This document shows positions 53,490 through 63,655 of a stretch of 64,000 nucleotides of DNA, one piece after another. This DNA comes from Xanthostigma xanthostigma (taxonomy: Eukaryota; Arthropoda; Insecta; Raphidioptera; Raphidiidae). Both the position numbers and the translations under genes were made by a program. The number at the start of each line of letters is the position of its first letter. The stretch's first letter is position 1. Location: positions 7,006,001-7,070,000 of the forward strand of contig OY754468.1 of assembly GCA_963575645.1 (NCBI GenBank), read 5' to 3'. The notes beneath the pieces were generated by a model that searched no databases, was not told the origin of the DNA, and worked only from the letters and a program-made list of their open reading frames with translations.

Positions 53490-54605
53490 ACTTAAAGGAG
53501 GTAAGTAATCAAAAAATTGGTTGTCTGTAAAGTCGGTTTACGGACGATAGTTTTACGTGATAACGTATTCCGTAATACATAACCTAAACCTCCCAAACCG
53601 CTTATTCTTGGTGTCGGAATGATAAGAAATGTCAAAAGTGACGTTTGCAACTGTCAAAGTATTATGTTCTAATAATAATTAGTTATTCCAATACTTAACT
53701 TAGAAGGCGTTGCATTTCACAAAATACTAATGTCAAAAAATTGAATTAAACATTAGAAATGCAGCCGTTTTCATGTTAAGACAAGACATACGTTATCTTC
53801 TAACTTCCATGTACGGCAAACAAAGACGACCGACCGCGTCGCGCCATGCATTAGACAACATTGCATTTATACAGCTATTTTTCTATATAAATTTGTATAA
53901 AAAAACTGTTTAGGCAAATTCTGTTATACGAAATTTATGTAAAATGTTCTCCTCTTTCGTTTAAGACTAGTTTCAAACCGATCTGATTTAAATTGAGCGA
54001 GAAATTAGCAAAAAGCACGCACAGGGTCAGGCGGAACGTTACGCGTTACGAACGTTAGGAACGTTAAGATTTAGGAACGTTACACTTTTTCGTGCATGCA
54101 GCCGGTGTTTTATCAATTTATAAGATTGGTGATTCATCAATTTATAAGACGTTATCACGTCAAAAAAAATCCGTCGGAGGCTGCCAAACGCTGCCCTGAA
54201 TTAAAAATAGGAGAATATCAATTAAAGACTACAATTAAATTGGCTAGAAACAAAACCAGCATTCTGTTGTTTGTTTAGAATCATATGCAGCAATTTTTAA
54301 AAATCAGTAACTAAAACAGAAATCTGAAACTTTAAAAAGATTATTATTGTTTTAATTTAAATTTAATCTCTTAAAGGTTCAGTTATATTGATTATAAAAT
54401 TTAAAACGAATAAAATTATTGCCACATGCAGTGATTTTATGAACTAACTATAGAATAAAACGATTTTTGTTAATTACTGCTAATCATAAAAAAGACAGAT
54501 TGCTGTTTTTGATTTTATACAACTCAATTATTTACGTACTCCTTTCAGGGCATCGAATGGCAGCCCCCGACGGTTTTCTTTGATTACTTACACCCTTTAA
54601 GTCGG
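53490..54605. repeat. palindromic element family D, copy 2 (split)
   Basis: Starts 'aaaggaggtaagtaatc', is interrupted by family C (53512-54166), resumes 'aaatccgtcggaggctgcca', and returns inverted at 54545-54600 ('atggcagcccccgacggttt'). Confidence 0.7.
53512..54166 (-). mobile_element. family C element, copy 3 (uninterrupted)
   Basis: 'aattggttgtctgtaaagtc' to 'ataagacgttatcacgtcaaaa', ~655 bp. Its interior ('gataagaaatgtcaaaagtg', 'gaccgaccgcgtcgcgccat') is shared with the copy at 41085, not with 9548. No ORF. Confidence 0.7.
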
Positions 54606-55424
54606 GAGATTTTAAAATTTTATTTAACCCTTTTTCTATTACAACGTTTATATCCGTCGTTGGTTTTTACAAAATTTTTAATCTTGTTTGATATTTTATT
54701 AATAAAATTTCTGTTTATACCCCTGAAATTCAGAACACATTTTCTATGGGAACTTCAACAACGTTGGAACTCACAAACAACCACTGATTTAATTGCACTA
54801 CACTTGTATAATAAACAAATCTAATTATCGTGACTTTCAATTGAACAGGGCTCGGAAATTAATATCCGTTTAATATTTACACAGACTGTTATTTGATGCT
54901 TAGTTGTGAAAATGGGTGTGTGCAATAAGAAGCTGCATTCTGCATAATGACACTGGTGAATAAATGCAAGTTAATGCACTTATCGATTTATGCAATCGCA
55001 AAATAAAGCAAGACATCTCGTCTACAAAGAAAAGGATGGAAAAAATTATGTATTAATAAATTATTGCTTCTGTTTAATAGTTAAAAATCGATAAAGCAAT
55101 ATGCACCGATGGCTCCGTAAATCGACCCCAAAAGAAAATTTGGCGGATAAAATAAATAGATTTAATTCAAGCGAAAATACACTACCGAAATAAATAATAT
55201 ATTCAATAAATTTTTCAAACAAACTTTATTAAAACGTTAACTAGTTGACGTTAATAAAGATTTGAAGAATTGTTCATGTTGAACGAATCATTCATGAACT
55301 ACACATCACTACCACCAGCATCATAGTGGGGTTAATTTGGTTATTTTGGTATTTTTTTAACCTTGTTCGAAAGGTTTACCAGTAACTAATTGAATAATTC
55401 CATAAAATTTCACCACCTCAATTT
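54606..55424. other. intergenic, nothing recognised
   Basis: No supported feature. Confidence 0.4.
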
Positions 55425-55432
55425 GTTTCAAC

Positions 55433-55972
55433 TAGTGATGTGCCGGATCGTTAAAAATGTATATCCGCGGATACGGATCTGAATACGGGTTTTTGGTTTC
55501 AAGATCTGCGGATACGGATACGGATCTTAACTTTCTTAGAGTACGCGGCGGTAAATATTGCACATCGACCTTTGGAAAGAGACTATCTGTTATGGGAAAA
55601 AGTTATTGACCTCTTTAAGAGTTAACTCTCATAACAGATTGTCTCTTTCTAAAGATCGATGTTTAATATCTCATTATAAAGTTAGTTGATTTAGTACCTT
55701 TGAGTTATGTACTATTAGTATGGTACTCACTACGATAAATGTTTGCAATATAAAGGTGCCAAATACGAATTAAAAAATAAAAAATAATCTGAATGTAATT
55801 TAACAGGTTTTCATTATTACCTGATCACCTATATATATATATATAAAATTTCATCTATGAATTGAAAATTAATAAGGTAAAAGATCCGTCAAAAACTAAC
55901 GGATACGGATACGGATCTTTCTTCTCCCTCGGATATTCGCGGATACGGATACGGATATCCGGCACATCACTA
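55433..55972. mobile_element. hAT-type MITE, family 'TAGTGATGTGCCGG', copy 2
   Basis: TAGTGATGTGCCGGATC...TCCGGCACATCACTA with a perfect 8-bp duplication GTTTCAAC (55425-55432, 55973-55980). 540 bp, no ORF, internal hairpin as in the copy at 12545. Confidence 0.88.
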
Positions 55973-55980
55973 GTTTCAAC

Positions 55981-56219
55981 TATAGAATTTCTCAATTCAT
56001 TCAACTTTCGTCTTAGATTTTAAGCCTTTATTACATGAAAACTGCGCAAAATGAGGTAATCCTTCTGAATCAAACCTCCAACTTTCAAATATCGCATAAC
56101 TTAAAAGGCAACTATCTAAAATTCGTGGAAAATCTTATATCGAAGTCTGCGTCTTTGATTATATAGTAAACTCCTTCCACATGTCATATCCCAACAGTAC
56201 TAAAAAATCCACCGAAGCA
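55981..56219. other. intergenic flank of the tandem array
   Basis: Contains degenerate array-like words ('aatcttatatcgaagtctgc'), so the array may begin here in decayed form. Confidence 0.45.
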
Positions 56220-57130
56220 CTCTATTGTCAATATCTTATCCAGTTCTGCATCCCACATTAAACCAGTAGGTACCAAGTAAACTCCTCCAGGCTGTCAAAC
56301 CTCTATAGCACAAACCAAATTCAATGCAAGAACCCTACTGTTACTATCTTATCAAGTTCTTCATTTGTGATTGATACAAAAATGATTGTTTTAAATTAGT
56401 ATACCAAGTACAGTATGTAAAATTCCAATATCTTATCGAATTCTACATCCCTGTGGGTGATTAAAATACAATCGCTTTTAACCAGTACCTGGCAAACTTC
56501 TCCAGTATGTCAAATTCCAATCCATGCAAGGATCCTATTGTCAATATCTTATCAAGTTCTGCGGACCTGATTGATACAAAAATGATCGTTAAATTAGTAC
56601 CAACTACAGTATGGAAAATCCCAATATCATATTGAGTTCTGCATCCCTGTGAGTGACTAAAAAAATCAGTGCAAAGTAAATCGCTCCAGTATGTCGAATT
56701 CCAGTCCATGTCAATATCTTATCAAGTTCTGCATCCCTGTGACTGACATAAAAATGGTCGTCACCCTGCTGTCAATATCTTATCAAGTTCTCCGTTCCTG
56801 ATTGATACAAAAATGATTGTTTTAAATTAAAACCAAGTACAGTATGTAAAATCCCAATATCTTATCGAGTTCTACAACCCTGTGAGTGATTAAAAAACCA
56901 ATACCAAATAAACCGCTCCAGTATGTCAAATTCCAACCCTTGCAAGGATTATATTGTCAATATCTTATCAAGTTCTGCGTTCCTAATTAATACAAAAATG
57001 ATCGTTTTAAACCAATACCAAATAAACTTTTCCAGTATTCTAAATCCCAATTGCACAACAAAATTCCATACAAGTATCATTGTCAGTATTTTATCAAGTT
57101 CTGCATCCCTGATAGATCGCTTTAAATCCG
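56220..57130. repeat. tandem array of alternating ~80-115-bp monomers
   Basis: About ten units are anchored by 'aatatcttatcaagttctgc' (for example 56544, 56711, 56773, 56958). Two monomer types alternate: one followed by 'ctgattgatacaaaaatga', the other by 'ccctgtgagtgattaaaa'. Units also share 'ccagtatgtcaaattcc'. On the minus strand the anchor encodes AELDKILTI repeatedly, and long stretches stay open (56461-56709, 56949-57161). Confidence 0.8.
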
Positions 57131-57694
57131 CCAGCAACATACACTTAGGAAGTACATACACATATTATAGCTAGTGGTAAAGTTAATTTATTCCGACATC
57201 ATACTAGAGAGTATGAGGAATGCAAATTAAAGTTATCGTCCCATTAGCGATCGTTGTAAAAACTCGCAATGCACATCAGCTTCGCAATATGTGTGGCGAG
57301 TGTTTACTGATCGGCGATCAGTCTACTCGATAAGGGAACCCGTTCGAAAAAAAAATAACTTTATCGCCTTGCTTATCACTTATTCTGCAATGAAAAGTCT
57401 TCAGAAAAATACGAGCATTGAAGCAGCACTAATTTGCTACAGCGGGAAACACGTTTGAAAAAATCGTTTTATCGTCTTGTTTATCTGTAATAAAAATAGT
57501 GAGCTCCCATAATGCCTAAACTATTCATTCGATTTTGATAAATAAGGTGTCAATCGATTCGTTATTATGGCCCTGGTAACATAGGGAACATTTATTTTGG
57601 AATTTTGGTACCAGGGGTGAGCTAATTGAAAACAAAAATAATTTAAATAAAAAATAAGTTAATAAATAGTTTAAATAAAAAATAAGTTCGAAAA
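57131..57694. other. intergenic, nothing recognised
   Basis: No supported feature. Confidence 0.4.
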
Positions 57695-57921
57695 CTAAAA
57701 CCCGACTACTGAAAAGTATGAATCAAAAAAATATTCTCATCTGAGGTTAGCCGTGGTCGTATGCCAACTCATATAGTATATGAGGCTCCTCTAGATGTAT
57801 AGCGTGATGCACTTTGCCCTAGAGCTTTTGATCGCTTACTACTAATGTAATATTTTATTAGGGTAGATGGCACAATATGACCACGGCTATCCTCAGATGA
57901 GAATATTTTTTTGTTTCATAC

Positions 57922-58706
57922 TACAACAAAACTGCTGTAGTCCGTGGCGGAAATTATTTATTTGCAATAATAAATGTTTAACAAAACAGTAAAACACACA
58001 AACAAAAGCGTACCTCTTTAACTTAACAGAAATAATAAAGTTAACAGAAACAAAACTAATAGTTCTAAATTATAAAATAAAAGACTAAGTAACAGAGAAT
58101 ATAGAGTCACTAAATTATGTACATAAAATATTCACAACACACAGGAACACAACACACAGTTTATCAGCACACTTGTCTATTAACTATAAGCCATTTAAAT
58201 CTTTAATTAACGTCTGAATAGAACTCTTCAAGTAAATAAAATTGTCGACCAATTTTTCTCAGACCATATCTTTTGTTATATTGATTTGTATTTTTATCAT
58301 TTTTGTCAATATATCATATGGTCTGAGAAAAATTGGTCGACAATTTTGTTTACTATAAGCCATTTATTTAAAACCGGATTTATAATTGCACTCACTAGAG
58401 TTAATTTATTTCCACAGTAAAATTTATGTCGTAATGCCAGAGCACTGTATCAACACAACTCGCGAACAACTCGAATAACTAACTAATTGACTTGCTCACT
58501 CTGTTCGCCTTTTATAGTTTATAGTTTCGGTCCATGCTCTAGATTACTCTAGAATGTTCTCCACGCATCGAGATCCTTTCCTTTACATGTGTTGGCATCT
58601 CTCCAAGCTATTGCCTGCAGCTCGGATGTTTTTACCTGTTTTCATTGTTGTTGTTTCTAGTAGTTTCTACCGAATTCCATAGTCGTCCCATCAAGGGCAC
58701 CCAACA
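57922..58706 (-). mobile_element. solo LTR (copy 5) carrying a PLE insertion
   Basis: TACAACAAAACTG...GGGCACCCAACA on +, flanked by ATAC (57918-57921, 58707-58710). Longer than the other copies because of a 154-bp PLE foldback at 58198-58351. Confidence 0.82.
58198..58351. mobile_element. PLE foldback with 15-bp duplication
   Basis: 'aatctttaattaacgtctga', 'ataaaattgtcgaccaattt' and the inverted 'aaaaattggtcgacaatttt'. Flanked by ACTATAAGCCATTTA on both sides (58183-58197, 58352-58366), the duplicated LTR target. Confidence 0.75.
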
Positions 58707-58787
58707 ATACTTTTCAGTAGTCGGATTTTAGTGTTTGAACTTATTTTTTTGTCATTTGCGACAGTTTATCATAATCATCATTTATTA

Positions 58788-59205
58788 TAAAACAAAGTCC
58801 CCCAGCCTCGTCTTTCTGTCTGAACGCAATAAACTCAAAAACTACCGACTTTCATTGATAGAAAGAGCGATAAACGAGGAAGGTTTTTGTATATAATTTG
58901 TAAACATTTTGTACAAAATGAGGATGTTTTGTAAATAAAACTGTATTCGTATCATGTCGCGACATCACGTAGGCGGACGCAAGCTGTTGCAATTGGCTGC
59001 GACAAATGGCGCGTCACTGCAGCGCACCGGGCGGGAACTAACATGAGCTAGCGGGCACTGCCACCAGCGACATCAACTCAAAGCTATTATCGCACATTTT
59101 GGCGCTGCAGTCGTTTCTTAATTAAATAAATTTTGCAGAAATATCCAATGACACTAAATATATCTATCGCACCCGGGTGAAATCAGGCCGGGCCGCTAGT
59201 AGTTA
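58788..59205 (-). repeat. CTAGCGG-type repeat, minus copy
   Basis: 'gcccggcctgatttcacccg' at the right (59165-59205, as complement of 'cgggtgaaatcaggccgggc') to 'aaaacaaagtcccccagcct' and 'gaacgcaataaactcaaaaa' at the left. A GC-rich middle (58940-59060). Typical lepidopteran repeat. Confidence 0.65.
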
Positions 59206-59754
59206 ATAAATTAATATAATATACACTTAGTAAACTAATAAAAATAGTTGCTATTCGTTTGCGATGAGCAACTTCTGTTGTTTTGTTGATATTTGAACAA
59301 AACCATCTACAAATCCAGCTTCGGAACGCGCATTGTGTGAAGCCAACAAATACAAACTGTCACAAAATCATGCGGCACAGTCTGCTTGGAACCTACCAAC
59401 GAAATCAGGCAGCTGAGTCAGTGGCGAAACCAGCCTCCTGTGCTGGGACTAGCGTTCGGACATAGATAATAATACAATACCTTTCCTTGCCGTTGGGTAA
59501 AACATGCACTCTATTGAAAACCCATTAAAAATATCCCGTTGATGCAAGAGGAAATATCGCGTTAAATGATTTGTAATCTGTCCCCTTGGGGTAACGTGAA
59601 AGACCTGTTGAAGGATAAAAATCGATATTTTATGGCATAACGTGTGTGTGACATCTTGGAATTCATCACTCACGGCGCTTGTAATATAAATAACTTACCG
59701 GATCGAATAACTTGAACATAAATTTATTTCCACTTTAATTATATTTAATTAATT
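59206..59754. other. intergenic, unassigned
   Basis: Overlapping 60-74-codon frames at 59283-59673 have no recognisable content. Confidence 0.35.
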
Positions 59755-60300
59755 GAAGGAGATTTGTTTGGTTTAGGAACAAGTTTGAAATAAGCTTTAC
59801 CAGAGTATCGCTTGTGGCCAACGTTTCGAAAAATATATTTTCATCATCAGGGCCTCAATGCAAGTTAAGATGGTAAATTGTGAAAATAATTTTAATATAC
59901 ATGATCAATTTATTATGGATATTTAATTAATATCACTTTCGACTAGGCACTTTTTGGAGTTTACTCCTTAAGAACTGATTTTGAGTTATAAGGCACGGTA
60001 CGGAAATTTTATGAGTAGTAAGATCCATTGGTGAGACGTTACGCTCCACCGCTTCAAGTATGGTGTTACGCTCGTCCGCTTCAAAACATATATACAAACA
60101 TATATATCTGTAGGATTTAACGTGCCAAAGAATGATATGGAATGCATTTATACTTGTGCGATGCTAGATTATTCTTGTATATATGTATAGAGACAAACAT
60201 ATATCTGTAGGATTTAACGTGCGAAAGAATGAGATGGAATACATTACACAGCGTATCTAAGGAGTAAACTCCAGTCGTGCGTCGGAGCTGACACACAATC
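59755..60300. repeat. PLE-like terminal repeat region
   Basis: Contains the minus-strand hammerhead-like core at 59823-59850, a direct repeat 'tctgtaggatttaacgtgc' + 'aaagaatga' (60110, 60206), and inverted 'ggagtttactcctta'/'taaggagtaaactcc' (59956, 60258). The combination suggests a Penelope-like terminal repeat, without coding sequence. Confidence 0.4.
59823..59850 (-). ncRNA. hammerhead-ribozyme-like core (candidate)
   Basis: The minus strand reads CTGATGA, then TGAAAATATATTTTTC (stem GAAAA/TTTTC), then GAAAC. This is the CUGANGA...GAAA arrangement of a hammerhead, with one extra base before stem II. The stem III and cleavage triplet were not identified. Confidence 0.35.
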
Positions 60301-60442
60301 ACTTTTTTTTAATTAATGAAACTTAAAATTGTATATACTATAAAAACGTATTGTGCTCTTACAACATACTGGAACACCGTTCCTTAAACTTCGCCTTTAA
60401 ATTGACAAAAAAATTGGGCCCCCTCGAACTTTAATAAGCGCG

Positions 60443-60812
60443 AACAGTGCTAGAGTTTTTATAGCCCAGAAAAGAATCATAAGGTTAATTTTCAACTTGA
60501 AGCCTAGAGAAAGCCGTAAAGCAATTTTTAAAAATGAAAATATCCTAACTTTCTAGGGAGTTTATATCTATGAACTTATAACGTTTCTTTACAATTCGAA
60601 TTTATTTGTAACTAACAAAAAAGAAGTTAAAAACTATATTACAAGACAACAATTTATCTATAAAACATAGAACATCATTTTACGAAAAATTTCCTACATA
60701 TAAAGGTAATCAACTGTACGAAAAACTGCCTCAAAATTTGAAGAAATGTACAAATATAAATTCCCTAAAAAAGTTCCTGCTCGAAACTGCACCGTATAAA
60801 AATAATTTGTAA
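60443..60812 (+). pseudogene. non-LTR retrotransposon (jockey/CR1-like), C-terminal coding remnant
   Basis: First frame: VFIAQKRIIRLIFNLKPRES, a stop (TAG) near 60550, then VYIYELITFLYNSNLFVTNK. A frameshift near 60640 moves to a frame with HRTSFYEKFPTYKGNQLYEK, LPQNLKKCTNINSLKKFL and a TAA at 60810. This is the region after the RT domain in jockey/CR1-type LINE proteins (the 'QKRIIR.I....PRESC...F....ILT' block followed by 'YN.LP..LK.....FK..L'). It is followed by 'aataaattattatcttatct', a LINE-like tail. Dead, 5'-truncated copy. Confidence 0.75.
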
Positions 60813-61109
60813 AACCAATCGATTGTAATTGACGTTTGTAATCAATTTTAGTTATCGGATCAGCAATAAATTATTATCTTATCTTGACCCCGAAAAACCT
60901 AAATCCGCCCCTGGTCTACTCTAATAACCTTGATTTAAGTTTTGATTTTCCATAAAAAGAACGGACCCCGTAGCGTTTACGGTACACTAAACAGAAGAGC
61001 GTTAACGGCGGTATCATTATCGTCGTTATAAGTGCAGGTTTCGTTTTTTTTATATTTTATTAAATTACTCTGACAGCCATAAAGCTTTTATAGTTTTGAA
61101 TCATTAGAA
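60813..61109. other. LINE tail and intergenic
   Basis: Includes 'cccgaaaaacctaaatccgc' matching 9500-9525. Nothing else recognised. Confidence 0.45.
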
Positions 61110-61313
61110 CTAATAAGCCATACTACTCTGGGGAATTTCAGACAAAACTGAAGTCAGTGGATATGACGTGACTTCATGTTTATTATAAAGCCATCGCAGT
61201 TCCTCCGGAATTGTTGTTTCTTTTTTACCTTCAAAAAAGTTGTGTATAATTTTCTGGTTTGAGTACGTTTTGGTCTTTTTGGTTAAAATCTTCTTTTTTC
61301 GGTGACGTGGCAT
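61110..61313 (-). CDS. possible coding remnant, unrecognised
   Basis: A 67-codon minus frame with a basic start (MPRHRKKKILTKKTKTYSN) and IPEELRWLYNKHEVTSYPL near the end, stopping just after SSMAY. The adjoining frame just upstream is also open for ~33 codons with ordinary residue composition, so it might be a frameshifted pseudogene or a terminal exon of a minus-strand gene. I recognise no family and call it only as a candidate. Confidence 0.2.
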   Translation of the reverse strand: MPRHRKKKILTKKTKTYSNQKIIHNFFEGKKETTIPEELRWLYNKHEVTSYPLTSVLSEIPQSSMAY

Positions 61314-61788
61314 TTACGACGGAATTAGTATTGGAGAGTTACAGAAATTTCAATGATGAGGAAACCGATTTGGCGAATCAGATCCTTTTAAGAATTTGGA
61401 TTTTCAAGTCAAATTGTGGATATAGCATTAAAAGATTTGACACTGACTATGAGAAAAGCTTGTTTTAAGTTAATAAAAGCTTGTAATATTTTTCGGGGGC
61501 ATGAAAATGTCATCAGAATATGTCTATAACTTTTGATTAAGTGGAAGAAGAACTAACAATTAAAGAAGATTGTAAAAAAATCAAGTACGCTTCTTCTCAA
61601 AATTTATAACCAATTAAACATGTAGACAGCTTGATGGATCAAGCTAAATCGAAAGAAAAATAACTGTAAATAGAAACTAATTCAAGAGGAATAAAATTAT
61701 TGTCGTAGGTCTGTGTCAAAAAAAAAATAGATTTTGAAAATAATATGAAGATACATGCATAAAGTTTTGCACGGATACACTAGTAATA
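61314..61788. promoter_or_regulatory. upstream region of the receptor gene
   Basis: 475 bp of AT-rich sequence containing the candidate remnant's flank and the presumed promoter/5' UTR of the receptor. 'gcataaag' near 61758 is a weak TATA-like word only 31 bp before the ATG, so the real start site is uncertain. No firm element was identified. Confidence 0.25.
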
Positions 61789-63537
61789 ATGAATATATCA
61801 AATATTTTTGTGTTTTTCAATATTTTTTGTATGGTTTCTAATTCTTTACTACCAATAGAACAGAAATATCCAAATTATTTATACTGCGTGGCTTCAGTAA
61901 TTGAAAATTACGTAAACTTTACATCAACTATCATTATCGATAATCAATTAAATTTTTTAATAAAACTGTTATCGAATATTCCAAAAATTATCATAACTAA
62001 AGATTCGAAACAAACTTCAACTATTTATCGATCGGATATTTACGTTATTGCAATAAATGAAATGAAACATTTAAAATTGATTAATTCGAAACATTCAATT
62101 GCAAAAATTATTTTAGTAGCTAATATCAAACGATCCTTTTTGAAACAAATGTACACGTTCCTAAAAGAGAGATATATTGCAAAATTACTTATTTTTCAAA
62201 ATGATTCCAATACCGACATTTTATCATGGCCTTCAAACGATTTGTCAGAAATATTTTCATCTCACCAAAGATTTTTAAGAATAAATTATTGTAACAAAAG
62301 TGACATAGCAAACAAATCGATGGATTTTTTCCCAAAAAGACATTTCAGAAGTTTCGAGCAATTTTCAGTTAGAGTGTTTTGTGCGATTGCACCGCCGTAT
62401 GTCATAAATCCTGACAATGATATTAATCCAGGCGTTGAGGTTACAATTTTAAGATTATTTCAGCAGCGACTAAACCTTTCGTTAATTTTCAAAAACAGTT
62501 CATACGATGCTGGACAAAGAAATTCGAAAAACTATGGGTACACCGTCACTCCTCTTTTGAACAACACAGCAGACATTGCTATTGGAAAAGTTAATGGCAA
62601 AGGAATATATGTTAAACATTTCGATGGAATTACATTTACCATGGACTCTGCAATTTGGTACGCACCAGCTCCGCGGCTTCTAGAAAAATGGCAAAATATT
62701 CTGTATGCTTTTTCACCGGCTGTGGCTTGTTGGATCCTAATTACTTTTTTGGTAATGGTGATCATCCATATTCTTCTGGGAAAAAACGATGTTGAACACA
62801 AAACTTACCAAGATGGAACACTTTGTGCTTTGAGAGTGTATTCCGTGCTTCTTGGTGTATCTGTTCCTGTTGAGCCAATAACAAAAACCCTTAGAATTGT
62901 ATTTTTCTCATGGTTGTTCGGTGGATTCTATATGAACTTCTTCTTCTTATGCAAATTTACTAGAGATCTAACTGCGCCGGTATACGAAGAACCGATATCA
63001 AGTATCGATCAAGTATTAAATTCTCATTTAAAATTTGGAATGGCAGCAGCAGCTGTAAATATTTATAAGGGTGCAGGTACATCAACGGCTTTCAGAATTC
63101 TTGAAAATTCAGTGCTTTGTCACACTAAAGAAGAATGTTTCGAACGCGCTTTGTCAAAGAGGGACATTGTTATATTCAACAGTAAAGCACATACGAGTTA
63201 TTATATTCAAAGAATGTATACGGATTCGGATGGAAGACCACTTTTTCAAGTTATAAACGACGATAAATTTGTTTATGGTGTAATGATGGTTTTGCGGAAA
63301 GGATACCCTTTGATAAAACCTTTGGAAGATTTGGTGTTGAGACTACAACAGGGTGGTTTTATTGAAAAATGGTTTCAGGATTTAAACATTTTACGTTTGA
63401 TGACAACGAATAGAAATAATAGTAATCCAGTTGCCTTGACATTTAATGATTTACAAATCGCTTTTATTATATTAACAATAGGGTGTCTGTTAGCTTCGGT
63501 TGTATTTCTTGTCGAGATAAGTTTGAATTCTGTTTAA
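61789..63537 (+). CDS. divergent ionotropic receptor (IR), single exon
   Basis: Predicted ligand-gated cation channel of the insect IR family (variant ionotropic glutamate receptors used for taste, smell or other chemosensing at the dendrite membrane). 582 residues, one uninterrupted exon. ATG 61789 is the first in-frame ATG after an in-frame TAA at 61741-61743 and opens a hydrophobic signal-like segment (residues 1-21). Layout: N-terminal region to ~190; S1 ligand-binding half ~193-295 (VRVFCAIAPPYVINP...); M1 ~302-330; pore loop ~347-363 (ALRVYSVLLGVSVPVEP); M2 ~368-390; S2 half ~402-540, ending YPLIKPLEDLVLRLQQGGFI and EKWFQDL; M3 ~555-578; 4-residue tail. Length and order fit divergent IRs. 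The classical glutamate-contact residues of iGluRs are not obvious, as usual for divergent IRs. Intron-less structure is typical of the divergent, gustatory-type IR groups. Subfamily is not assigned. No frameshift or stop; likely functional. Confidence 0.9.
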   Translation: MNISNIFVFFNIFCMVSNSLLPIEQKYPNYLYCVASVIENYVNFTSTIIIDNQLNFLIKLLSNIPKIIITKDSKQTSTIYRSDIYVIAINEMKHLKLINSKHSIAKIILVANIKRSFLKQMYTFLKERYIAKLLIFQNDSNTDILSWPSNDLSEIFSSHQRFLRINYCNKSDIANKSMDFFPKRHFRSFEQFSVRVFCAIAPPYVINPDNDINPGVEVTILRLFQQRLNLSLIFKNSSYDAGQRNSKNYGYTVTPLLNNTADIAIGKVNGKGIYVKHFDGITFTMDSAIWYAPAPRLLEKWQNILYAFSPAVACWILITFLVMVIIHILLGKNDVEHKTYQDGTLCALRVYSVLLGVSVPVEPITKTLRIVFFSWLFGGFYMNFFFLCKFTRDLTAPVYEEPISSIDQVLNSHLKFGMAAAAVNIYKGAGTSTAFRILENSVLCHTKEECFERALSKRDIVIFNSKAHTSYYIQRMYTDSDGRPLFQVINDDKFVYGVMMVLRKGYPLIKPLEDLVLRLQQGGFIEKWFQDLNILRLMTTNRNNSNPVALTFNDLQIAFIILTIGCLLASVVFLVEISLNSV

Positions 63538-63577
63538 GAAGTTTTGAGTAGATACTTGTCATAAAATCACACATTTA

Positions 63578-63652
63578 GGCCTAGTTTATATGAGAGGCGT
63601 TCAACGCGCGTTGGGCCAACGCGCGTTGAACGCTCTTCATGTGTGCTAGGCC
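63578..63652. mobile_element. 75-bp hairpin MITE just past the receptor stop codon
   Basis: GGCCTAGTTTATATGAGAGG ... 'caacgcgcgttg' stem ... CTAGGCC, flanked by TTA on both sides (63575-63577, 63653-63655). The centre is the self-complementary pair 'caacgcgcgttgg'/'ccaacgcgcgttg'. TTA duplication suggests Harbinger-type. It starts 40 bp after the stop codon, so it may lie in the 3' UTR. Confidence 0.8.
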
Positions 63653-63655
63653 TTA

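Larger units (their letters stand above)
57695..58745. mobile_element. TIR element family I, copy 2 (split by LTR)
   Basis: 'cccgactactgaaaagtat' at the left and 'acttttcagtagtcggattt' at the right, with inner arms 'gttagccgtggtcgtatgcc' / 'gaccacggctatcctcagat'. The right end is displaced by the LTR 57922-58706. Confidence 0.75.
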
